Shown one piece after another: positions 23,149-34,939 of a stretch of 64,000 nucleotides of DNA; the stretch's first letter is position 1; the number at the start of each line of letters is the position of its first letter. Source of the stretch: Turritopsis dohrnii (Eukaryota; Cnidaria; Hydrozoa; Anthoathecata; Oceaniidae); contig BQMF02000291.1 of the NCBI GenBank assembly GCA_027922465.2, positions 434,001 through 498,000 of the forward strand. The letters are read 5' to 3'. The notes below the pieces were generated by a model, which saw only the letters and a list, made by a program, of their open reading frames with translations, had not been told where the DNA came from and did not search any database. A program made the position numbers and the translations under genes.

Positions 23149-24849
23149 CGAAGACTTCTGCGGTTGTTTCAGTTTGTAGGACGTCAACTTTTTTCACAGG
23201 TTATATAGTTTAACTATCTTCGTGTAGCTGCACAGGTTATTGTTGATTGAAAGTGTTTTTGGTGAGAATTTTGGGAGTTTTAGGGTATTATAGCTGGATT
23301 TGTGCTCAGGAGCAGATTCATGTCAATCTCAATTTTGTGATTTCACAATACAATATCTCTGCAGTCATGAGGTACCTTTCCCAATTTCTGAATGGTTTGG
23401 AACACATTAAATAGAAAACTAGAACATTTTCTACACATTCCCCCATCATTAGAAAAGATAAGTGAGGTAATGGAGCCATGGTCATTACTTACCATTTGTT
23501 CGTAATGCTTTTGCTTCTTCTTAACACAAACAATGAAGATGAAAGGGATGATGAAGGGATCTGTGGCTGTTGGACACTTTTATAGACTTATACATCTTTG
23601 CATCTTTAAATCCGCACCGGGGACTTACATGCAGCCCTATCGTCTAAACTTGAAAGCGAAAAAGCTTAAAATACCCTGATATAGGCACTGGCGCCTTAAT
23701 GTGAGATTAAAGGGTACTAAATGTAAACTGTGATGGTCTTCATAGTCAATATTTGTCAGATTTCGCTAAGCGAAAGATATTGGTTATGTTGTGGGTTCTA
23801 TTTATCTGTGTATGGCGCAGGTTTACGAATTGCATGCGTTGCAATGCATAACAAAATAAAGCACACAGTCCACTTCCCTTATATTAACTACATAATGCCA
23901 CCTAAAAATAATGTGCAATGGAAGGTGTTGGTTTCAAATTTGGAAACTCCTCCCTGCAAGAACACAATAGTCAAAGTAAGAACAACTGAAGTAATTGTAA
24001 AAAAACTTTTCCTTTACTCCGTCTTAATAGGTGCTATTTGAGAGAACATCTTGTACATTTCCCTGACATAAAAATTTAATCACAACTTGGAATCTACAGA
24101 CACTTATCCACACTTATGTGACGGTTAAATTTTCACTGATATGCATGCATTACTCAGTCGATATGGTTTATTTATTTGCCTCAGTGTAAGTTTTTTTAAG
24201 CAATCTGAAACTATCTTTTATTTGGGTAATGTCTTTAATTGCCCAAGCACCCCTTCAGTCAGTTTAAGTTACGGTACTGCTTACAAACCAAGCTATGAAA
24301 CCACGCTATTTTAAAAATGATCTTTGCCACCATCTTCGTAGTATACATGTGCACAATGCCTGCTGAGCACATTTTTTTAAGATACATATGAAACAGCGCA
24401 CGGTCTTCGCTTCAGATTTGGGAGGGGATTTTTTTTCTCTAAACAATTAGCGGGCGGGGGACGTCTATTCGGGAGGTAAGAGTAAACGATAATTTCATCA
24501 ACGTTAATCCTCTTGCGTAGAGGTATCCTTGGTTTGAATACAACTGGATCCAATATTTTGTCGCGTTTTCAACTCGGACAGCAAACCGTGGCATTTTCAA
24601 CACACTCTGTTCATCTGCCCATATGTGGGAACACTGTCGTTTGTGCGAGCAGAGAGTCAGAATGCCGAAGCTGACGAGGGTAAACATAAATTAAACTCTA
24701 AAAACTAGAATAAACAACATCTCCCCAATCTTTTCTCACAGGCGAGAAGTAGGCAGTACATATGAAAATACACAAGCAAAATGTAGGGTTGTTCCCTACA
24801 ATAGCCTAAATCAATGTCAGGCACTGCTTTTAAAAGTCTGAATAAATGT
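23149..24849. other. no gene recognised
   Basis: The first part may be the LINE 5' untranslated region. The rest is AT-rich, with a GGGCGGGGGACGTC spot near 24452 and open frames at 23730-24041 (plus) and 24439-24687 (minus) that show no known motif. Confidence 0.45.
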
Positions 24850-27072
24850 CAAAATTGTCTACTTATCATCCTTTATAACCCCAATAAAACTTTTTTTCGG
24901 CAGATTTGACCTCTTTGAGATATGTATTGAATGTCCTCGTTCTTTTTGCTTTTATAATCTTCTTTATCCTCTACCATATTCTTCTTGGTATCAACAGTTA
25001 TTAACAATTAAAATTGTCGGGTTTACGTGTTTTGGTTTACGTGTGGACGGTAGAGATGGCAAGTTGTCTTGGAGTGGACAGCCCATCAGATTAAGTGGAC
25101 AGCTCATCAGCCCATAATCAAGAGGAGTGCTACGTATGGCTGGCAGTTCAAGCATTTCTTTATCATCGTCTTGGCAGTTTTCACTAATGTTTCGGCTAAA
25201 CCATTAGGTTATGGGTATCGAGGACTGGTATAGGATTGTTGAACCCCTAATTATTTGTGACGGGGGCCATTATCAAAAACCAGTTCATCTGGGATCCCGT
25301 GACAAGCAAAAATTATCTTTCATAGCTACGATCATTTGGTTGGACGTTGCTGTGGCCAGCTCATATATTTCTGAGCATAAAGAGTAATAGTCACTCAATC
25401 AAATATGTGCGTCCATAACTTTGTAATATATTGGCACCTTTCTTTTTTATCTTATATTAGTTGATGCGGTGCTTCTGATTTCTATGCAGATGCAGCATTG
25501 TTCACACTTACGGAGAATTCTATTTGCGTGTTTATTTCTGGCTTATATCGTTTTATGCCTAGGTGGCCATCGTGAAGAGGCGTCCAATACTTTTTACGGT
25601 GTTTTCTGGGTATAGTTATGCGTTTTCCTTTCACAAATGTATCATCATATCGTAAAGGCAGACGAACAATGGTTTACCTTATTCTGTAGTTGTTTGGATT
25701 CTGGTCACCCTTTGTAAGCTGTATCTCACACTTCTTGTAACACCTCCTCCTATTCAATTTGATTTCTGATATGATACGCCTTTTTCTGTGTGTTCGCCAT
25801 CATTAGTTGGTTGTTCTATCGGCTCCCTTGATATTGCGTCTGCATCAATGAGTTTGTGCCTTTTGGCGTGTTCTGCTGTAAAAGTGTATAGTAGCAAGGT
25901 CATTCGTAATTGTTGAATCAAGGGGACATTTCGACTAGCATTTTGTTATTCTATTTCTGTATGAATAGCTTGAGGTCGTCCACGACCAAGTGTGGAAGTT
26001 CCATTACGTATATTTGCATTTTACGACAGCTCCAATATTCAATATCAATACAGCTAAAATCTACACTTCGATGGGGTGGTAATTTTTTTCTCGATGAGCA
26101 AAAACTGGGAACCAATTATGTTCATGCGTTTGATATAAAATCACATTATTTCCGTGACATTTGCTTCAGTCTTTTCGTATTTTCGTTTTTTACAAGAACT
26201 AGTGGTAATGTTAGTATGATGTTAACGTTTTCGAAAGCGTGTTGGTGTATATGTAGGCATAACCATTTGTTTATAGTAGGTAGAAGTTCACGCATTGGTT
26301 CTGATGCTTCAGCTTATTCGGTTGTAAATTTAGACATCTGATGTACTAAAGCAGCTTAAATCTGGATGTTGGTCAGTGGTGAATGACCTTTAATTGCAGT
26401 AACTTTGGATGTGATTGGCGTGATGCCCTCTGGAGAAACAGAGTAACCGAAAAATTCGACGGTGGTGGTTTTAAATGTACAGTTCGAAGGGTTTAAAGTA
26501 ATTGTCTATTGTCCTTCAATCGTTCTAGAAATTCAGTAAATCTAGCATGGCGTTCCTCTGGTGTTGTTGCATATAATATGAAGTCCTCCATGCTCTTTGA
26601 GATACCTCATAAACCTTCTATGACGTTGTCAAGTGGTTTGTTGAATATTTCTTGCATGGAGCTGAGACCGGATAGGTTTTGCTTGGAACAAAATCGTTCA
26701 ATAGAGGAGTAATAAAAATTGTCAATAATTGTGATTGCTTATGCAATATGGTCTACCAACTTCTCGAAGAATGATGTGAATGGGCTCGCTTTTTATATTG
26801 GCCAAGTCCGTAAATATCTCTGAAAACTTGCCGATCAATTCGCATTTGGCTTGGTAGTCGGTGGTATTTCTGAGTTGACCGTTCCGCAAGACTAGCTTGA
26901 TGTAGGATTGAATCGGTGAAACCTTTTCACAAGAGGAATTGTACAACAGTTTTGAAATGTTGTTGTGCACACAGTTTTTCAAAAGAGCAACAAAATTCAT
27001 AACATATGCACTAGATATTTTTTGCTTTGCTAGTTGAATCTTGAGATTATTAAGAAACGGAGTGATATGCAT
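24850..27072 (-). pseudogene. Ty3/Gypsy pol remnant (RT, RNase H, integrase)
   Basis: The minus strand has a pre-RT segment (LIGKFSEIFTDLANIKSEPI, PYCISNHN) at 26850-26730. A reverse-transcriptase palm follows at about 26640-26540 (SMEDFILYATTPEERHARF), in which the first catalytic Asp is Glu. The RNase H region is near 26300, an integrase zinc-finger remnant near 25600-25480, and the integrase core near 25280-25140 (FDNGP; PNGLAETLVKTAKTMIKK). About 150 residues of RT are missing between the first two blocks. Stops and frame changes are abundant, and no LTRs were recognised. The integrase text resembles the Mag/K02A2.6-like lineage. Confidence 0.7.
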
Positions 27073-27139
27073 TCATTGTTTGCAAAATTATCCCCCTATA
27101 GCGATAGCGAATTCTTTCACTTAGCTACTAGCTGTTGTT

Positions 27140-27285
27140 GGACTATGCTTGCAGAAGACATTTTGCGCTAGCAGAGAACTAATTTCCCCAGCCGAGCGAC
27201 TGAAAGTGATATTATGCTGTTTGGCGACAGGTAAATCACAACTTCGGGTTGTATATTTTGCCGAATGGTGTTTAGCACAATATAT
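27140..27285 (+). pseudogene. PIF/Harbinger transposase fragment
   Basis: The plus strand encodes ELISPAERLKVILCCLATG followed by SQ. The P-A-E-x-L-x-V-x-L-x-x-L-A-T-G signature also appears intact in the Harbinger transposase at 33571-33918 (PPAELLAVTLRYLATGDSQ). Only about 45 codons survive. Confidence 0.6.
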
Positions 27286-27289
27286 ATTT

Positions 27290-28580
27290 CATTTCAAATT
27301 TCACTGTTGCGCAGCAACAGCTCTGCAACATACAACAAAATAGATCTTTTCTATCATCACAACACTTGTCGTACAACACAGAAACTGTTGAGCAGCATCA
27401 TTATGTTGTGGCAACAGTTGTAGAACAGTTGCGCGACTGTTCTTCAACCTTTCATTTATCAGAAACCAAGCTTAATTTTTTATGCCAGTTATTCTCAATT
27501 GTTAGTTACGTTGGTTGATGACGATCAAAAACATGCTCTCCATTGAGCTATTCTCTAGTTCAGCGAAACTGGAGTTGAACCAGCAACCTTGTCTTGATCA
27601 ATCATAATACCGTTTAAGCAGCAATATGTCTTCCCTGATAAACCCCGTCTCTAATATTGGATTTAACAGCCTTATGTTGGATGTTTTTAAACGAAATAGT
27701 CACCGATTTAATTTTAAGAAATGCTGCATAAAAGTTAACTGCCTGACAGTGTTAAGGTCATTTCAAGTTTCAACTCAACGTTCATGCATATAACTTGAGT
27801 CCATCATTTAGGGAGTTTAGGCAAAAATGAAGAGAGACATTAACTTGAGACTTTTTCACTGTCTAAATCATGAGATACAATACTAATAACGACTAATGGT
27901 TAATAAACATCAACGAAACATGACTAACGAAATATCTCATATATTGAAGTTATATCCCTAAGTTTTGAGCTTTTACACCACTTATAACAATAATCTCATG
28001 ATGGAAAAGGCTTCTAATTCTTCCTATGGTAATTATTGAAATCTGCGGGACAACAAACTAGGAGAAACTACTAAGCTCATTAACTGGATATGACTACAAA
28101 TAGTCTACTTAATTTTCGCATAAACCGATTTCTTATGGAAATTTCAAATCTCTCTGACAGCTAGAATGGGGTCTCACGTGCTTAACATATAAAGCGGTGA
28201 ACTATCGGAAAAACCTAAGTAGCTAGTATACCTTATAATACATAAAATACAACCTTTCTGAAAAATATACTGATAACTGTTACACGTAACTTTAATCTTT
28301 GTTGATTCTGCTTTGCTTCATCTAAATACAATCGATCAATTGAAAAGAAATACGTCAAAAGCCTGAACTTAAAAAAAAGTTGATGTTTGTAGTCTAGGTC
28401 AGTAATCATTAAGTCGCTCTTCAATAGTTTCGATGGAATATAACAGGCAAATAGCTAGCAACTCCTGTGACATTACTTGTACATGAATGAACACTGGTCA
28501 GTCAAAGATTTACTGTTTAAATAGTTCTCCCAGTACTTGTGTTTTATGGAAACATATGTAAATACTATTGAATTTATTGA
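27290..28580. other. no gene recognised
   Basis: The start (27290-27450) has repeated CAACAGTT/AACTGTTG motifs in both senses. The rest is AT-rich without motifs. Confidence 0.45.
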
Positions 28581-28582
28581 AG

Positions 28583-29870
28583 TTATGAAATAGTACTTAC
28601 TTTTGATCTTTCACATTGGATTCTTGTTGGAATCTTCACCGTCCAAGGCGTCATTAACAGCATCAACGGTGATACCACCGTTAACGATGAGACTATTACA
28701 TTTTCTGGTGATGATCCTTTCTTCGTGATCACTGAAAAAACGTTTTCGTTTCCTTGGTTTCTAGCAAACTGCCATGTGAGCCATGGTATCCGCGACTTCT
28801 TGGTCATGTCCAAGGCCAGCTTCACGGATACCAGTAGTTGTGCTCTTTCTCACAATGTTCAATGATAGGTTTTTTGGAATGTCTCGTCCTTCGAATACGC
28901 CGGCTTTCATAAACAGTGCATGGATGTGTTTACTCATGTCACCTGATGTTAAATTATTGCCGTTCCACGAAACAAAAAAGCTTTCACTGATTGTTCCTGT
29001 CTGGGAACAGAAATTGGCTTTGTACAACTGGAACCATCAATAGTGTTTCTCAGTTAACGATACTATGGCATGACCTTGAGAGTGAAATGTTTTGTGATGA
29101 CGAACACGTATTATAAATTGATTTTCACTTTTGGTCGCTACTTCAAACTTTTTTAAGAGCATCTTAGCTGAAACACCTGACCCATGCCCGTGACTGAAAT
29201 GAAGCAGACAGATTAGGTGATCCCTAACTGCACAATATTCGAATTGGGCCAACTGTTTTGACTGTCCACATTCAGCGTCTTTTAAAAGATTTTCAGCGAG
29301 TACAGCATTTTCTGACTGCATGTACAACTTTACTTGGTCAGGAGTGACTAGCATTTGCTGATCCTCTTCTTGTCTCTCCCAAAAACTCTCTCTAGATAGT
29401 TTATTGTACGAGGATTTCCATTTCTGATACAGCAATTTGAATTGTAATATGTCATTGAAGTCAACTGATATGTCCACCTTGTCGGTAAATAAGAAATAGC
29501 AAAAATCCATCAACGAAAATAGGTACTTTTTGATGGAATCGGGAGCATAACCATTTCCAACCAAATAACCGATATAATTCGTTCGCATCAATTGGCGATT
29601 GAACAAAACTTTAAAGTTGTCCGCGTGCAAAATAGCCAAAGCCCTTTTGATATTACTGACCACATTTTGCGACGATGTTCGATTCCGATTACTGCCATCA
29701 GCGCTTATCATGTACGAAAAAAAGAATCAAGTGTGGTTTGCACAAATAACGGTGACTGTTTGTTAAGACGGCTGCTTTTTTTGATTTCCAAACTGTACAG
29801 AAAGAATTTCATTAGCATTTTGTGAAAAGCATGGACAGACACATACTCTGTGAATCGTACCTACTTTTCA
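28583..29870 (-). pseudogene. tyrosine recombinase domain, gene copy 1 (inactive)
   Basis: The minus strand from 29711 encodes a helical core-binding domain (YAPDSIKKYLFSLMDFCYFL; SFWERQEEDQQMLVTPDQVK). A tyrosine-recombinase catalytic domain follows: VRDHLICLLHFSHGHGSGVS, RHHKTFHSQGHAIVSL, a strand with SWNGNNLTSGDMSKHIHALF, then LSLNIVRKSTTTGI and ADTMAHMA. The lysine, second arginine (VRKS) and late histidine (MAHMA) are visible. The first arginine position reads Gly (GHGSG), and the reading frame breaks where the tyrosine should be. Enzymes of this kind cut and rejoin DNA and occur in Crypton-type elements. The zinc-finger exon at 34373-34733 is probably its N-terminal part, now separated by a Harbinger insertion. 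Confidence 0.72.
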
Positions 29871-30044
29871 CTAATCAGGGGTTCAGCAGCTTTTTCTTGG
29901 AAATGAGAATGTCGCTCCATATCAACGTATAAATGATAAACACTTTGATTACTAAGGATAAAAAAACTTCATAACTGTTGTCATCGAAAAAATCAAGCGA
30001 ATCTTAAGATGAAATATTCAAATGCCTTAACCTTTCACCAACTT

Positions 30045-30388
30045 GAGACTCTGTATCATTTTCATTCTGAAGACCCTCATGTTCCATATTCAAAAACAAA
30101 GTGTCTTCATCTATGTTGCTATAAAAATAATGAATGTACTTTTCAGTAGTTAGCGATATCACTTGTTTAAAATCTCAAAAAAATAACGCCATACATAGCC
30201 GAAAACACAGAATGTTCTGGATTTACATCGATGTTGCAGGACTTGTCAACAGCACTGGAAGAGAAATTGGATTGTAAATTGTGAAGGAAATTGTAAAGTT
30301 GAGCATTAAATGAAGTAACAGCCTTACGTTTTTGATTCAACAGCTTTTGTACTATCAACAGGTAACCAGTCAGTACGCGCCTTTTCAT
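30045..30388 (-). pseudogene. linker exons of tyrosine-recombinase gene copy 1
   Basis: The minus strand has a KRRVLTGYL-like stretch (30388-30330) and an acidic EDTLFLNMEHEGLQNENDTE segment (about 30105-30045). Both could be exons between the zinc fingers and the recombinase domain. Assignment rests on position and composition only. Confidence 0.35.
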
Positions 30389-31237
30389 TTAAAACACAAC
30401 TGTAAAGCCCAATTCACATGTACGAAAATTTTTTCGTAAGCCCTTACAACAAAAACAATGTTCATTCATTCTTTTTCTTACAAAAAAATGTTCTTAAATG
30501 TGAACTACTTAAGTAAAATTCTTCGTAAAGCCTTACAACGGTTTTAAGCTCTTACGAAATTCGTAAGATTATCAAAAAAGTTTGATAATCTTACTAATGT
30601 TTTAAGAGCTTGCGAAAAAAAGAAGAAAAAAACGTTCCAATTGACGTTCGAATTGGCGTCTTCGTTCGAATTTATTAATAACAAGAAACATTTGTTTCAT
30701 GAATCATAAACAAGAAAAATGGAGGAAATGAAAGAATCTTTAGCGGTTGTAGTCAAAAACTACCCTGTGTTATTTGACAAGAGGAATGAGGATTTCCATC
30801 GGAAAGATGTCAAATCCAACGCATGGAATGAGGTGGCGAAAGACCTCTCCTTGGAAAATGGTAAGTACATGAGGTATGAATAATCAATATTAAGTCAATT
30901 TTTATGAATCAATAATATGTTGAGTCAATTTGGTAGCTGTAAATAGAAAAGAATCACTTAGTTCTTCACTTCACTTTGTAGTAGATAAATACATTTTATA
31001 TTTAGGGGATGAGGCAGAAAAAGCTTTCATGAAGTAACGTGACAGATATGTTCGTGCAAAACGTGAGCTTAAAGCCAAAGATAGGTCTGGCAGCTCTGCC
31101 AAGGCTTTACGAAAAGTAAGACAGAAATTGGAGGATCTGAAATTTTTACAATGGCTCGATGAATATATCAAGCCCAGAAATTCCAAAGGAAATTGCAGCG
31201 ATGAAGATGATCAAGCCGATGGTGATTATTATAATGA

Positions 31238-33340
31238 CTAGTATCCCGTGTAAAAAATTTTTACGGGTTTGAATTCTGAAAGTGACATCTCAAAAATGGT
31301 TTCGAAAAATTGAATCACACCATGACGAACAGAAAGGGTATCAGTGCTTTAAGTACTTTAAACTTTAGATACAGGAGCGCAGAACAGTCGTTTTACTTGG
31401 AAGATCTTAAACCCATCAAAAATAAAAATACGCGCTGCGTGTGCATCGGCTTTTTTCACTTTGTAAAATAAAATGTATCGTTTGAAGATGCAATGCAATG
31501 GTTGCCCGTGATGAAAAATCTAACGTCAATACGAAAAAAAACACTTCTCATCCTTTTGATTAAGAAACTCTAGGTATTCCAGCTAAAGCATTTTTAGTTC
31601 ACTATCAACACTGGAGTTATGAACAGAAGAACTTTTTAATCGGAAGATCTGACACACATCAAAATATTCATAATACATCTTTCATGATAGTAGTAAAAAT
31701 AAATTGTGTGTACAGGAAAACAACAAAAATGCTGGATAAATAAACTGTGTTCTAACTTAATAGATCTATAATATTTTAAGTTTGGTTTAACTTCAAACAA
31801 AGAGAATATACCTATCCATACTAATTCACATCATTGTGTTAGTAAACAACAACATCTTCTGTAGCCATTTTCAAATACTTATAAACTCTTTACTTTCCAT
31901 ATTTCATATCTGAAAACAAAATAATAATACTTTAAACTACTACTAATTTAAACTACTACTTTCCAGCACACTTTCCTACTGTATAATTAAAACACTTTCT
32001 TCTACTATTTCTTTTCCACTGAAATTACGCTACCATATTTATACACTGACTAGCCGCCAAGTCCATGTCCACCTGCTCTGTATCACTGTATCAATAAACG
32101 TCAAATTTCCTTATAAACGGCTCGTACAACTTGTGTTCAACCAGAAGCAGATTGGAAGTCACAACCTCTGGTAAAACCAATCTTTTATCAGTGTAACAAT
32201 ACACTCAAAACGTATAGAGAGAAAACTTCAACTTGTTATTAACTTTTGTTTTAAAAAAGTTACGCGCTCTAACATGGGTGCTATCAAACGTAAGGGGGAA
32301 ATGGTTTCTCTTCTTAAAAAGATCACTTGGGAGGAGAGAAAAAAAGGCACGTGCTAAATGAATAAAGTGAATAAATAAAAACGTTCGATCTGATTAAAAT
32401 AGATTAAAAGAAATCGATTAAAACAAATTAAGACAACTATTAAGACAAAAGCAAAAAAAAATATTTTGTATCATGATACTCTTTTTTTACCTATCGGTTT
32501 TTAAACATTTTGATTGCTTGAAAAAATGTTCACCCATCTCAGGCAGTCAGGCAAGGATACGTTAGGATAAACTGTTAAACCGCACATGCTGCCACGTTTT
32601 GCCACTGCTACTTTATGTCCAAAACGTTTAATCAGTTAGTTTCTTTGTATTTAGTTGATGTATTGTTTTCAAAGCCAAGTCAACGTGGAATATAAAACTA
32701 TAATAATAAAAACAAAACGTTATTCCTATTAGTTCATCAGCCAAAAAAAGTCACGTTCGATTGGGATTGCAATGTATTTGCTCTGAACTCACGTCGCACA
32801 CGAAAAAAGAAATAATTTCGCTCACAACTCAATCTACCATTTTGCGTGACGTACAAACAAACAAACAAACAGACAGACGGAGAATCGGCTATTAATATAT
32901 AGATAAGCATAAAACTACTTTCTTTGTTTGGAAAAGCTGCTTATATGCTTATGTGAGGTAACTTTCTCTATTTTGCAGAAGATTTTCTACTATAAACATA
33001 CACTAAATACCTCTGTAAACTTTCTTTTCTTTCCAGTAAGTGTAGTAAACCTTTCACCTTTGCCTGCTTCGTGCTGAACTGTCTGTAGACTACGGGATTT
33101 ACTAACGGATTCCGTCGGCAACCAATCAAAACGGCGAAAGAATAATTTCTTGCGTTTTGATTGGCTTAAAAATAACTGACGTTAGATGCCCCGTGTGCTA
33201 TTATACTAATCATGAATGTGTCTTGCGTGGTCTAACTGCCGCTATATGACCACAATTAAGAAGATTTTGGTCGTAAATTTTTAAAAAAACCATCACTCTC
33301 TAAGTTAAATGTGTTACACACGATTGCGGATTATTATAAG
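31238..33340 (-). mobile_element. Helitron interrupting the MADF-like gene
   Basis: On the minus strand the 3' terminus is CTAG (31238-31241), preceded by a CCCGT/ACGGG hairpin (about 31245-31267). The 5' terminus near 33340 reads CTTATAATAATCCGCAATCG, close to the Helitron at 14312. It is 2.1 kb including the nested Helitron copy B. The host gene continues on both sides, out of frame by one base as I read it, so a small later indel is likely. No Rep/helicase gene. Confidence 0.7.
32050..32903 (-). mobile_element. Helitron copy B, nested in another Helitron
   Basis: It is the inverse of copy A: the 5' TCTATATATTAATAGCCGAT ends at 32903 (flanking T at 32904) and the 3' CTAG lies at 32050-32053 (flanking A at 32049). 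The body matches copy A throughout. Where copy A has its GC-rich hairpin, copy B reads GTGGACATGGACTTGGCGGC directly, so the stem-loop has been deleted. Target A/T is intact. Confidence 0.85.
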
Positions 33341-33570
33341 TAAATGGAGGTGATAGTTTATTTGGCGATAGTATCTCTGGCGAGAACGAATTAGTCAATG
33401 AAGTAGATGAAACACCGAAACAACAATTGAAGAAAATTGAAACAAAAAAGAATCAAACAAAACACACAAGTAAACGAAAAATAGCTGCTGATGTAGAAAA
33501 TAAAGAGCTTAAAATTCTCCGCACAGTAGCTGGCGCTGTTGTGCCGCAAAGATCCTGAATAGGCAGGTTT

Positions 33571-33918
33571 TTACATTCGTATGTGTTTTCCCTCCAGAGC
33601 ACCGAGACAATGAGGCATGTTCCAAAATTCCAGAAAACTTTCTGCTATTCTTTTCCAATCACTGGTTGTAGATGGAGGTCTGACGTATTTTGCAAGTGCT
33701 TCCCAAAGTTCTTTACAAACTTCTTGAATTATACCGTTTACTGTAGATTTACCTAATTTAAAAGCGAATGCAATTGATTGTTGACTGTCTCCTGTTGCTA
33801 AATATCGTAAGGTAACTGCTAAAAGCTCTGCGGGTGGAATAGATTGTCTAATGTTGTCTTCCTTCCTGATTTTATCACCTAACAGGCTTAGCAGATGATC
33901 AAACCTTTCAGGTGACAT
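33571..33918 (-). pseudogene. PIF/Harbinger transposase, N-terminal half
   Basis: The 115-codon frame begins MSPERFDHLLSLLGDKIRKE and contains PPAELLAVTLRYLATGDSQ, the helix-turn-helix FKLGKSTVNGIIQEVC, and WNMPHCLGALEGKHIRM. The last holds the first catalytic Asp/Glu region of Harbinger transposases (GxxDGKH; here Glu replaces the usual Asp). A TAA follows, then KPAYSGS is still readable before the frame runs into the end of the convergent gene. The catalytic C-terminal half is missing, so this copy is dead. Confidence 0.8.
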
Positions 33919-34372
33919 CCGAACAAATCTAAAACATAAATATCTACAATTTAGACATGCAAATATTGATTAGAACATGAGAAAAGAAGTTAGTCCTGTT
34001 TTTAGCATTAATGAGGGCATTCCTGCCCATCATAAGTTCTAGCTACCAAAAAAGTTGAGTAGAACGCTCCAGATATGAACCGATTAAGATAAATTTTTCT
34101 TATCCAAAGTCTCCTTTTCATTTCAACTTTGCGACGACGTCGACGACAACGCCTCAAAATTAATGCAACAATAAGTAATGCTCTTTTATTTAAAGCCGCC
34201 ATATTTGTTTTGATAAACAAATAGTTGTCAAAGGTTTTTATCTCCTTACATAAAAAAGTTCGTACATATGAACAGAAACTTTCGTAAAGGCTTACGAAAA
34301 AAATGTTATTGTTGTAAGGGCTTACGAAAAATCCATAATCATAATGAAATTCCGGGACCAGTTTTAAAAAAA

Positions 34373-34733
34373 CTAAGAACATGCAATTTTCACATACACA
34401 TTGCGAGAAGCTGCCTGCAACAATTCATAATACTTGTCATCCACAGGAAATTTATGAAATTTTCTAAGGTGTTCACCAAGCTGCATGACTGAACGTGTAC
34501 AACCTGTGACCGGGCAAGTACGTTTGCGGTGATAGTTTTTCCATATTTGTTTCGGTGATGGTGTTTTTGCCATGCTAAACAGTTTCGTTCGCGATACTTT
34601 CTTTGGAGATTTGTGTTCGCGAAATGTATAAGGCTTTCTTAATTCTTTATTTTTCATCTCAGCATATTGGCTTGATGTTTTATGCACTGTCATCAGATGT
34701 TTCGTAAGACACAACCCGTACAAACGAGAATAT
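34373..34733 (-). pseudogene. zinc-finger exon of tyrosine-recombinase gene copy 1
   Basis: The minus strand encodes LTKHLMTVHKTSSQYAEM, the end of one finger whose cysteines are nearly lost. A basic segment follows, then a full finger CPVTGCTRSVMQLGEHLRKF with its closing His, and ELLQAASRN. The two-finger layout and the AARN/AASRN ending match the exon at 46909-47652 of gene copy 2. The exon is truncated at its 5' side by the LINE that begins near 34735. Confidence 0.6.
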
Positions 34734-34939
34734 AAGTGAAAAAAATAGTAAAATTGTCAACATTTCGAACAAACGAAAAACAAAAAGAGAACGACAAACC
34801 AAACGCAGCCAAACTGGCGAAACCAAGAACCCAACAAAATAGCCTCGACAACTATCTGTACTTTACACCAACGCTGATCAACTTAAATCCAACAAGAAAG
34901 ACGAGCTCCTTGAAATTGTTAAGTGGAAGAAACCAGATA

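Larger units (their letters stand above)
8029..23150 (-). mobile_element. CR1/L2-like LINE, nested by a 10.6-kb transposon
   Basis: Without its insertions this is a LINE of about 4.1 kb on the minus strand. ORF1 has a PHD-type finger, a coiled coil and an L1-type IIHG block, and ORF2 has an endonuclease and a reverse transcriptase. The 3' end is marked by a TATAA-type microsatellite tail (8028-8050). The insertions are a palindrome-rich MITE at about 11331-11705 and the DNA transposon at 12170-22807. Many stops and frameshifts in ORF2 show an old copy. The 5' end is not sharply defined; coding similarity fades near 23150. Confidence 0.75.
30719..33557 (+). pseudogene. Harbinger Myb/MADF-like accessory gene, cut by a Helitron
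   Basis: Exon 1 (30719-30860) encodes LAVVVKNYPVLFDKRNEDFH and KSNAWNEVAKDLSLENG, a MADF-like DNA-binding fold. A GT-AG intron follows (GTAAGTAC at 30861, acceptor at 31005). Exon 2 continues with EAEKAFMK, a TAA at 31035-31037, then RDRYVRAKRELKAKD and LKFLQWLDEYIKPR. It is cut at 31237 by a Helitron and appears to resume beyond 33340 (GDSISGENELVNEVDETPKQ; RTVAGAVVPQRS, stop near 33557). In this family the protein helps the transposase bind the ends and enter the nucleus. The stop and insertion make it non-functional. Confidence 0.7.
30405..34340. mobile_element. PIF/Harbinger element with both genes, nested by Helitrons
   Basis: The left end begins AGCCCAATTCACATGTACGA after a TAA (30402-30404), the usual 3-bp target of this family. 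TTTTTCGTAAGCCCTTACAA is repeated in inverse near 34298-34335. Repeated TTCGTAAG/CTTACGAA motifs fill both ends. It carries the typical gene pair: a plus-strand Myb/MADF-like protein (30719 onward) and a minus-strand transposase (33571-33918), converging. The right end is not resolved to the base. It interrupts the tyrosine-recombinase gene on the minus strand. Confidence 0.72.

Noticed and set aside
25910..26341. 143-codon plus-strand frame
   Set aside because: It lies opposite the Gypsy RT/RNase H remnant and has no recognisable motif of its own.
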